The notes under the pieces are model-generated. The model had not been told where the DNA came from, searched no databases, and worked only from the letters and a program-made list of their open reading frames with translations. A stretch of DNA of 64,000 nucleotides from Giardia muris (Eukaryota; Fornicata; Diplomonadida; Hexamitidae), in NCBI GenBank assembly GCA_006247105.1, contig CM016925.1, positions 372,001-436,000 of the forward strand. The letters run 5' to 3'. Positions 8,760 to 16,700 of this stretch are shown one piece after another; the stretch's first letter is position 1, and each line of letters starts with the position of its first letter. The position numbers and the translations under genes were made by a program.

Positions 8760-9536
8760 ATGAAGGAGGATGAACACGTTTATACTTGCAGTCCTTCTGG
8801 GGAAGCCACGCCTCCCCAGCCGTACCAGGGTCCTACCAGGCACAAGAGCCTCAATTCCGATCACACTGCATATATCCTCCGGCTGTTCTTTATGAACTTA
8901 ATCGCCATTCAACTCGTTACGGCCGTCATCCTCCTTTGCACATTGGCCATCACTACACGCCTTGACCACGTGGATACCCCGATCGGTTTAGTTGACTTCC
9001 TTCACTGTCTATCAACGGTTATTCTTCTACTCAAGAATGAGACCCCACCCTCCTCAGCCGCCCTTCTTGCCCTCTCTTACCTCTGCGTCGCACTCAACCT
9101 CGTGGTCTGCTATGCTGGCTTCCTCGGCCTTCATCGACTTCACATCTATCCCGCTACTTGTTATCTTGACGCAATTGTCCTTACCCTTTTCGTCTTCATT
9201 AATAACACAACGGTCTTCATCCCCTATGTCGTCGTGACCGCCTCCGAGCTCAAGGACATCATCTGTTACAACCGTATCGTATACCCCATCTTAGCCGCTA
9301 CCCAATTCGTAGTCTTCGTGGAACTCCTTCTGACTATCGTCGACATCTATGTCGGGATCACAGCCTATTCCGAGTCCCGGCTCCCACTCAAGTCTCAAAG
9401 CTTCTCCTCCTTCACTTGGGATACAGGCTTACATCGAGAAACCCAACCAATCGACCTATTGAACGCAAAGACGAACTCACTGTTAGACGACTCCGATAGT
9501 CCGAAGGCAACCACGCCGCGTCCGAAGGCTGTATAA
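8760..9536 (+). CDS. four-span integral membrane protein, function unknown
   Basis: The protein has 258 residues. Four hydrophobic helices are visible: LFFMNLIAIQLVTAVILLCTLAI (about 42-64), ALLALSYLCVALNLVVCYAGFLGL (about 100-123), YLDAIVLTLFVFINNTTVFIPYVVV (about 135-159) and YPILAATQFVVFVELLLTIVDIYVGI (about 174-199). The N-terminal about 40 and C-terminal about 50 residues are hydrophilic and probably cytoplasmic. The layout is tetraspan-like, but the tetraspanin CCG motif is missing. The ATG follows CCAGAAGAAA. I do not recognise the family. Confidence 0.75.
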   Translation: MKEDEHVYTCSPSGEATPPQPYQGPTRHKSLNSDHTAYILRLFFMNLIAIQLVTAVILLCTLAITTRLDHVDTPIGLVDFLHCLSTVILLLKNETPPSSAALLALSYLCVALNLVVCYAGFLGLHRLHIYPATCYLDAIVLTLFVFINNTTVFIPYVVVTASELKDIICYNRIVYPILAATQFVVFVELLLTIVDIYVGITAYSESRLPLKSQSFSSFTWDTGLHRETQPIDLLNAKTNSLLDDSDSPKATTPRPKAV

Positions 9537-9612
9537 CCCCGGTCCCTACTAATCAAATTAGTCCTGAGGCCATGTCTTGTAATCAGCGATAAGGTAGGTA
9601 GCCGCAACCGGA

Positions 9613-10867
9613 CTAGATGTCCGCGGACATGAGAAGGGCGACACCAGCAAGGATCCACTTGGAGGCGGGCTCCCGAGTTTTGATCTGGAACGCCCAGACG
9701 TACGTGGGGCCACGCCTCTTCGTCTTATAGACGGGACAGTCGTAGCAATCCTTGACATCCGCCTTGTCGACGGTGACCGCCTTCAAGTAAATCGGTGGGA
9801 TCTCGGGGAAGAGGTCCTTCAGAATCGCATCGCGGATGCAGCCGCCCTTCTTGTCCCAGCGAGCCCCTTCCATGTAAAGCCCGTAGATGTACGCCCCCTC
9901 GCGTGGCGGTGCCGTGATCTCCGCCAGCTCCTTCTTCGTGACGTCGGTGATGAGCGCCATCTTGTCAAGAGGCCACTGATTCATACGCGCCGTCGACTGA
10001 AGGACCGCACGAAGGAAGGACTGGGGGTTGAAGAGCGCCGGGAGCCAGACAGCCTTCGGTAGATTCAGGTCCGAGGACCAAGATACCAGTTGGTCACACC
10101 GTTGAAGCATGTCCTTGACCCAGGGGCTCAAAGGCTTCATGCTTGGGTATGCGACTGCCTCCCAACGCGCGGGGACTGAGTCCATATACATCGCCTGCAT
10201 CAACGCCTCCATCTGTTCGGATATCGTTAGGTCACCCTTTAAGCCTAGAGCGAGTTCTTTGAGAGAGGATTTGATCGTCGTCAGGAGCTCATTCATCCGG
10301 CCACATTCCTGAAGGCAAACACTGACATAAGGAGTACGCTCCTCAACACGGTCTGTGATCTCAATCATGTCGAAGTTGTCCGGAAGCATATCGAGGATGT
10401 CTTCGAGCTGCTGCTTGCAATGGTCCTCGCGAGAGAGTTCGCCGCTATCTGTCGCGGCCGACGTCCTTGGTTGCAATTGCATAAGCATTGAGAATAACGT
10501 ATTCGACTGTGTCGTAAGGAACATGATCTCAGCGTTCGGGTGAAGCCCGTACATCTTTGGGGTTTCATCTGGAAGAGCTTCGGCGATGTATGCCTTGTAT
10601 CCCTCATAATTCATTGGGGAGGGGACTGGGAAATCTGGAGCAAAGTATTTTCCATCTTCGAAGAGGGCGTCGGACATCAATGAGTCCATGAAGGAGCGCA
10701 TGAGGCGGCGGTCCAGGTCATCGCCGACGTGGCCGCCGTAGAAGATGTCGCAAAACATGTATTTGAGATCATCCCAAGGGATCTTCGTATTGTTCTCGAG
10801 GTAATTGTAGAGGACGTCCTTCGAGATCGTCAGGTCGCCGTTGTTGAAGTTATAGGGGACATTCCAG
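9613..10867 (-). CDS. dynein heavy chain, C-terminal part; probable 3' exon of a split, trans-spliced gene
   Basis: About 418 residues cover AAA6 and the C-terminal domain of an axonemal-type dynein heavy chain. Family blocks in order are WNVPYNFNNGDL, IPWDDLKYMFCDIFYGGHVGDDLDRRL, MYGLHPNAEIMFL, PQSFLRAVLQSTARMNQWPLDKM, APPREGAYIYGLYMEGARWD and RGPTYVWAFQIKT. Complete chains exceed 4000 residues, and no other dynein part lies in this window. There is no in-frame ATG upstream of the conserved WNVPYN block: the first falls inside DDLKYM. The base before the TGG codon at 10866 is immediately preceded by a Giardia-type intron end, CTAACACGCAG. The exon would then start with a single base completing a codon, for example a Gly as in the usual GWN sequence. 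In Giardia, heavy chains of this class are known to be assembled by trans-splicing. Confidence 0.9.
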
Positions 10868-10926
10868 CTGCGTGTTAGTAAAGGACTGTGTGTTCCGCTT
10901 GCCGATCGTCCTCGTGTCTCTTTTTT
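10868..10926 (-). other. putative 3' half of a split intron with branch/acceptor motif
   Basis: On the minus strand the bases TACTAACACGCAG (10880-10868) directly precede the dynein exon. They match the fused branch-site and acceptor of Giardia introns (CTRACACRCAG). Eighteen bases further upstream is a second acceptor-like AACACACAG (about 10894-10886). The stretch TCCTTTACTAAC at 10885-10874 matches 10 of 12 bases of TCCTTTACTCAA, the motif known from Giardia split-intron and non-coding RNA processing, although two mismatches make this weak. A run of six A (10926-10921) could be the initiator of this precursor, leaving an intron half of only about 50 bases. The boundary at 10926 is a guess. 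Confidence 0.65.
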
Positions 10927-10962
10927 ACTCACAATCAGAATCCAAATCGTTCGTACGCTTCC

Positions 10963-11457
10963 TCATCTGAAAAGCTCGAGGTAATTCTCTACACGGCCCT
11001 CGGTCGGGCTATCAGCATAGAGCACGTGGAAGGGTAAAGGGACCATTTTGCAGTATACGGCGGAAGCGATAAAGGGTTTCGCAACGTCATCGATCGTGAA
11101 CTCTCCAGAATAACTCTCAGCCTTACCACCAGTTGTCATGATGATGCGATACTTCTTCCCCTTCAGGACGGAGGCTGAACCAAAGGCCCATCCATAGGTA
11201 AAGACGGAGTCGATAAAGGTCTTGAGCATTCCAGGACATGAGAACCAATAGACTGGGAATTGGAAGAAGATTGCATCTGATTCCTCAATAATCTTCTTCT
11301 CCGCGGCAACCTGTTCCGGGGTCAGCTGAAGAGACGGGTAGAGAGACTCCAACCAACGAACACGGACGTTGCTCAGCTGACGAGCTGCCTCGATCAGAGG
11401 GGCGTTGACGGCGCTCTTGGGCTCGACCGAATGGGAGTAATAGAGAACGATGCGCAT
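10963..11457 (-). CDS. flavodoxin-fold NAD(P)H-quinone oxidoreductase-like protein
   Basis: The protein has 164 residues. It belongs to the flavodoxin-like NAD(P)H dehydrogenase (quinone) / KefF-KefG type group that binds FMN or FAD and reduces quinones. The N-terminal MRIVLYYSHSVEPKSAVNAPLIEAA is the phosphate-binding strand-loop-helix. IFFQFPVYWFSCPGMLKTFIDSVFTYGWAFG (about 64-94) is the hallmark of the family. IMTTGGKAESYS (about 106-117) is the third flavin-side loop. The start follows AAAAGAAATG. The frame ends at ELFR, a little short for the family. A one-base shift would extend it by 11 residues (SDEEAYERFGF) to a stop at 10935, so a late frameshift or base error is possible. Substrate unknown. 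Confidence 0.85.
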   Translation of the reverse strand: MRIVLYYSHSVEPKSAVNAPLIEAARQLSNVRVRWLESLYPSLQLTPEQVAAEKKIIEESDAIFFQFPVYWFSCPGMLKTFIDSVFTYGWAFGSASVLKGKKYRIIMTTGGKAESYSGEFTIDDVAKPFIASAVYCKMVPLPFHVLYADSPTEGRVENYLELFR

Positions 11458-11545
11458 TTCTTTTGATTAGTGGTTGATCAGAGGTATTGTTTATCGATCT
11501 AGCCATAGCTCCGTTCTTGTGCTCATGAGTGCAGGGCCATAAAAA

Positions 11546-12667
11546 ATGGCATACGACGGGCCTGTCGCGACGCTCGCACAGCTCGTCGAGGCCGGGTCAG
11601 TCGAGCCCCTCGTCGCTTTCAGCAAGCAATATAGCTACCTCCAGCGCGTGGAGATCCGGAGGGCCTACCAGGCGGCGCGGGGGATCGACCTTCTAACAGA
11701 CCTTCAACAACGGTATCGAAAGGTTTCTGTCTTCGTTGACGTGATGATGTACGCTTGGTCTGATAGATCAAAGATCGTCATGAATACTCTTCAAGGTGGG
11801 GCAAAAAAGAAGCCACGTTCCCTTTTATTTGAGACTGCCGTCGTACTATTGGCCCCACCACAAGAATGGATAGCCTTAGCAAGATACTGGGAGAAACACA
11901 AGAGGACTGATATAGACCCTGGATCGGGATCGGAGCCGGACTCAAAGAAGTCAAAGAATACTCTCTCTCATTCTCAGGAAGGGATGAAATCACCAAAATT
12001 GCCCGGTACACGCTCTCCTGGTGACTACATGTACTCACCCTCGCAAGCTTCCAGCTGGGGAGAGGGGTGGAGTACAGGCTCACGTTCTGGAAGTATTGAA
12101 GCCTTTCGTACGGACTCAACTAAGGCCAGTATAAGTACATTCTCTGAGACAATGTCGAAGCTCTTTCCAGACGTGGATATTATACGTCCTTTGCTTCGTG
12201 ATTGGCATCTGGTTGAGCGTCGCCCATGTGAGATGCGCATTGCTGCCGATATTCTTGTAGCGGCCATGAAACGAGGATTACCAAGTGCCGGTGACGATCT
12301 TCTTTCACTTCTAACAACCACACGGCCACCTGAATGGAATACTATTCTTCAAATCGCTGAGAAGATCTCCGGGCAAAGACTTGACTCCCTCAAATTGAGT
12401 ACAAACGAAGAGGTCAATGAGATAGTACTTAGTGCAAGTGCCACTTTAAGTTCGACGTCCTTAGGATTTAGCCGGATTCTCGCTTGGGCGCTACGGAAAA
12501 AGAGCCTTCCGGACGTGTGTCTTTTAACAGGGTTCTTCTTCGACAGGATTTTCCATTTGCAAGAGAACTATTCAGCCTATGGCTCTCTCGATAAGGAACT
12601 CGTCAAGACTTTCGGCCAGAAGACTGGTGCGATCCTCCTAGGCTTCTGGACTGATATTCAGGCTTAG
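11546..12667 (+). CDS. alpha-giardin-like protein with a Ser-rich central insertion
   Basis: The protein has 373 residues. The first about 115 (YLQRVEIRRAYQAARGIDLLTDLQQRY, APPQEWIALARYWEKH) and the last about 170 (TTRPPEWNTILQIAEKISGQRL, closing with ILLGFWTDIQA) are annexin-type units as in alpha-giardins. Between them, about residues 117-200, lies a low-complexity stretch rich in Ser, Lys, Gly and Pro (SEPDSKKSKNT, SSWGEGWSTGSRSGS) that is absent from ordinary family members. It lengthens the protein by roughly 75 residues and may be a phosphorylated linker between the two halves. The ATG at 11546 follows CATAAAAA. It is in tandem with the next giardin gene, 15 bases downstream. Confidence 0.82.
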   Translation: MAYDGPVATLAQLVEAGSVEPLVAFSKQYSYLQRVEIRRAYQAARGIDLLTDLQQRYRKVSVFVDVMMYAWSDRSKIVMNTLQGGAKKKPRSLLFETAVVLLAPPQEWIALARYWEKHKRTDIDPGSGSEPDSKKSKNTLSHSQEGMKSPKLPGTRSPGDYMYSPSQASSWGEGWSTGSRSGSIEAFRTDSTKASISTFSETMSKLFPDVDIIRPLLRDWHLVERRPCEMRIAADILVAAMKRGLPSAGDDLLSLLTTTRPPEWNTILQIAEKISGQRLDSLKLSTNEEVNEIVLSASATLSSTSLGFSRILAWALRKKSLPDVCLLTGFFFDRIFHLQENYSAYGSLDKELVKTFGQKTGAILLGFWTDIQA

Positions 12668-12682
12668 AACGAATAAAGTTTA

Positions 12683-13645
12683 ATGTCATACTTAGCGATA
12701 TTGGAGAGGCTCATTGAGGCCTTAAGAGGGTCAACTATCGACCCTCTCGTTGATATTTCTTGTCAACTGAGCTCACAACAACGACAAGAGATCGCTCAAG
12801 CTTACCTTAATGCTAATGGTGACACTAAGATGGATCATATTCCACTCGTTCTTCAAGTATCCAAGCGTCCGAAACATTTCGTCCCACCTTATTCCTGTCT
12901 TTCAGATGCCATCTGGGCTAGTTTTCAGGGCGATGTTGGTACTCTTTTAGCACGCTGGTGGGCACCGGAGATCTTCTGTCGTGCAGCTCTTATTAATCAT
13001 GGAATCAAACGGAAGAATACCATTTATGTCTCCGGGGCGATATTCGCTACAACAGAAGCAGAGTGGCCAAGTCTTTGCTCAGTATGGCAACGCCTATATT
13101 CTTCAAGTCTTCTAGAAACGCTTCGAAAGTTCTGTGCGAAACCTACACTTCCAAACCTTCTCATCATTGCATGGATCAGTTATGAGCGCAAACTCTCATC
13201 ATCGATTGACAAAGACGTACTTGACTTCGGAATTGCCTTAGGGTTTGTTGGACAAGAAGGACTCCATCCCGAGAAGCTTGTGCGCTTCTTTGGACAACGT
13301 GTTCGTCATGAGTGGATCGACTTGCAAAGAAAGTTCAAACAGAAACATTCCTGTTCACTCGATGAAGCTCTTCGCCGTACCTTGTCAGCCTCTGACTACT
13401 CCATAGCCTCCCTCTGTGGCGCCGCCCTTCAATCCCAACATGACCTTGCAGATAAGTTCATCTCGCAACTCCCTAAAGGACTCACCGGGATTGACATTAC
13501 CTACATCATCCCAGCCCTTGGAGGACTACCTTGTAAGAACATCCCATCAAATCGTGAATGTGTCGACTCCAAACTCAATCAAGTCCGAGACCCAAGCCTC
13601 GTGTCGGTAGCCACTCGCCTCTGGGCCACCGACGTCAAGGAGTGA
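12683..13645 (+). CDS. alpha-giardin-like protein
   Basis: The protein has 320 residues. Annexin-type units are recognisable in LSSQQRQEIAQAYLNANGD, TEAEWPSLCSVWQRLYSSSLLETL and VRHEWIDLQRKFKQKHSCSLDEAL. The closing VATRLWATDVKE parallels the Leu-Trp ends of other alpha-giardins. It is more diverged than the three giardins at the left end of the window, and no calcium-binding loop is obvious. The start ATG follows AAAGTTTA only 15 bases after the stop of the preceding giardin, so the promoter must overlap the end of that gene or lie within the gap. It is convergent with eL41, 11 bases away. Confidence 0.8.
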   Translation: MSYLAILERLIEALRGSTIDPLVDISCQLSSQQRQEIAQAYLNANGDTKMDHIPLVLQVSKRPKHFVPPYSCLSDAIWASFQGDVGTLLARWWAPEIFCRAALINHGIKRKNTIYVSGAIFATTEAEWPSLCSVWQRLYSSSLLETLRKFCAKPTLPNLLIIAWISYERKLSSSIDKDVLDFGIALGFVGQEGLHPEKLVRFFGQRVRHEWIDLQRKFKQKHSCSLDEALRRTLSASDYSIASLCGAALQSQHDLADKFISQLPKGLTGIDITYIIPALGGLPCKNIPSNRECVDSKLNQVRDPSLVSVATRLWATDVKE

Positions 13646-13656
13646 ATTTACCCGCC

Positions 13657-13734
13657 TCACTTACTGCGCGCCTTCAGATGCCGTCTTCTGCGCTTCAGCT
13701 TACGCATGCGCTTCTTGGCCCACTTCGCTCTCAT
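13657..13734 (-). CDS. 60S ribosomal protein eL41
   Basis: This is a 25-residue gene in the 154-base gap between an alpha-giardin and the ASH protein. The product, MRAKWAKKRMRKLKRRRRHL then KARSK, is the Arg/Lys-rich single helix of eL41, the smallest eukaryotic ribosomal protein, and its length of 25 residues is exactly that of the family. It sits at the interface of the two ribosomal subunits. The ATG at 13734 is preceded by GAAAGGAAAAAGTG, an A-rich initiator like those of its neighbours. It is easily missed because of its size. Both neighbours are close: 11 bases on its 3' side and 65 on its 5' side. Confidence 0.95.
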   Translation of the reverse strand: MRAKWAKKRMRKLKRRRRHLKARSK

Positions 13735-13799
13735 CACTTTTTCCTTTCTTTGTTGGAACTTCTATCCGGCGCGCTTGTTTTTTATCGAGAAGAGTAACA

Positions 13800-16700
13800 A
13801 TGGAAGAGGCGAAACGCTTCGAGGTTCCGTTGGGGAGCATCGTCCGGGAATGCGTGGAGAACCGGGTCGAGGAGGCGAAGATCGTCAAACCCCCACCTCC
13901 CCACTTCCTGAACGAAACGAAGGCCTGCGTGAACCGACGAGCAGCGAGTCGGCTGCGCCTCGAGGCGGCACGGGAGCGGGTAGAATCTCGGCTACGGCCG
14001 GAACATGAGCATAAGGCGACGCGGAATCACTTTACAGGCGGTGACTTCAACATTCAGCGCTTGAAAGCGGAGAAACAGCAGGCAACGCTGCTGGCGCGCT
14101 TTGCACAGTATCCGAAGCACGAAGAGGACACGCGGAAGCCCTTGGAGGTCTCTGTTGAGGGTCTTCGGTTTTCAGACTATCACCCTCCAAATGTCTATGT
14201 CCAAAGCTTTACAATCACAAACACTGGGCCTACAACGCGGCGGTATAACATCGTCCCGCCTAGTGCTCCATTCTCGTGCCGAACGCTTGCTGGAGAACTG
14301 AAGCCAGGGCTATCACGAGTAATCGACATCTTCTTCAAGCCTGAGTCTCGTGAGGATGCTAGAGGAAAGGTGATGATCCGTGCTAATGGGTTCACAAAGG
14401 AATTGGGGATCATCGCGGAAAACGAACCAGCAAACTTCCGATTGGTTAGTGTCGTCCTTGATGACGACGAGGAGGCGAAGCTTAGCACTATCAATGTCAC
14501 TCAGCAGAGACTGGATGGGAAGAGTCAAAGCATCGATTTGGACCTTGGCCCGATGATTTGTCTGTATGAGACAAACCATTCTCTAGTCATTGGGATTGCT
14601 CACTCTGAAGTCATGCCACGCGAGGACTATTATGCTACCCATGTCCAAGAGATTCAGTCCCGTTATGCCGAGCCGGATGATAGCGTTTTCCTATCTCACG
14701 ACGTCCATATTCGTCGTATCGAGGTTGAGAATAAAGCACTAGAGTGCAAGATGGAACTCTTTCTCAATCGCGAGTCATGTGTCGGATGCGACTTCCCAGG
14801 TGAGAATATACGAGATCCGAGCTGCCAACGTGCTCGAGTCGCCGAGCGCGTGACAAGAAATGAAAACCTTAGACGCCTCGCAGCCTCGGTTGGTCTTGCA
14901 GACCCATCAGGAGTCGGGGTCGTTAGTAGCCGCTCGGGAGATATGTGGGGTGCATCTCGACTCAACGAGGAACAAGACTCTGGTGACGACTGTCTTTGCA
15001 TCATGCACCCAGGCGGAGTCATTTGTCTCGAGCTTGAGTTTGGAAACGACATCTTGAGCACGGACCTACATACAGTCGTCATTGAGACTGAGGAGGAGTC
15101 GCGGATTGAGATCACAATCCATGGCTACATCCTCAATGGAGTTGTTGAGATCGCGGAGATAGGGTCTCTTACTCTCCCTAGTCGCCCTCGTAGTGTGATT
15201 AACATGGAGCAGTTCTCGAGTCTAGAGTACGTCCTTTTACCAGATAAGATTTGTGTTGCTAGCATCGATGGGTTGGTGGGGCAGGAACATACCCTTCCAG
15301 TACGCGTCCATCTAAGTGGAGTCGCGGCAAGCAATATTACCGCTGCGGTCCTTCAATATAATGGCGAACTGGCTCAAGGGATCGTCCAGAAGAACCGTTT
15401 CCTTGAGACGCCTCGTGCCGTTGATCTGGATGAGCCTGGAATGAGTGACTTCCTCACCTTTTCTCGGGCAAACTTCGAGACCTTCGACGACCTACCAACA
15501 AAGAATGAGGGACGTGTGGACTGCTATGCGAAGATCATTGAGCTCGTGCTTCGGCTTCCGATGGAGTGTAGGACGCGCCAGCGTGCCATCCTTGAGATTC
15601 GATACTTACTCCAGTCGCTTATCGTCCCGATCATGCGCGTAATCTTTGATCTCAACCCGGTCTATAAGGATCCTGGTTCTCTTCAGCTCCTGACTCTGGC
15701 CCTCAAAGAGCGAAGCTTGGTCGAGCGCGTCCTACGGAACAAGACCGAGAAGAGGACCGATTATATCTTCTTCTCGAAGCCTGCCATCGACTTCGGAATA
15801 ATCCCGGTTTCGGAGATCGCGACGTTCACCTTCGACATCCGTAATTGTAGCCGCACAGTCTACTTCCCGTTCATCGTGTCCATCAACCTGAAGTCCCATT
15901 CCATCTCGATAGCGACCTCGCAAACGGCAGAGGGTGTGAGCTTCCTTCTTAGTCTAGGGACGAAGAATCAGGAACAGGGTCAAGGCGAGGAGGACGGGGC
16001 TCAGTCCCGCTGTTTCAATAAGGTTATCCACTACCCAGACATAACTGCCATGCTCGATGGGACGAAACGGGCTGCTCTTGTGACGAAGTTCCGACCCATC
16101 ATTTCCCCCCTTCCGGAAGATGAGGAGCATCCGGAAAGGGCTCCAGCGAAGTCCATCTTATCAAGGAGTGCGAAAATGGGGTCATTGAGCTCAACCAGTC
16201 ATGGTTCGGGTCCTTCTTCCGACCTTCTTCCTGATAAGCCCTCTAGCATCTCACCGGAGAGCACATCCTCGGATATTAGAGGCTTCGACGACGTTATCAG
16301 TATTTATCCTTCGTGTGGGATCCTTCCACCTCGTTCCCAGATGACCATCACGATCAGCCTTCGTCCTCTTGCCCTCGACCCTATTGATGCGTTTCTTGTC
16401 ATTAATACTCCATCCTCTCAATATTATCAAGGCGTTATTCGTAAGATCCAGGCGCGACTCTATGAGCAGAACGAGAGAATGGCTCGTAGCCAATCGCGGC
16501 TGGATGAGGCGGCACTGGAAAGGATTTATGAGGAGCGTTGTGCCATTACGGTTCCTGAAATGGAGCTCCTGAAGTACCAGCAGCAGTTGAGCCAAGCGCG
16601 TATGTATTCGGTTTCGGATGAGATTTCGCGGAGTCCTCAACGAGACGATGAGAGCATGTACATGTCCGGTAAGCTTTCACACGAACACTCCATGGTGCCT

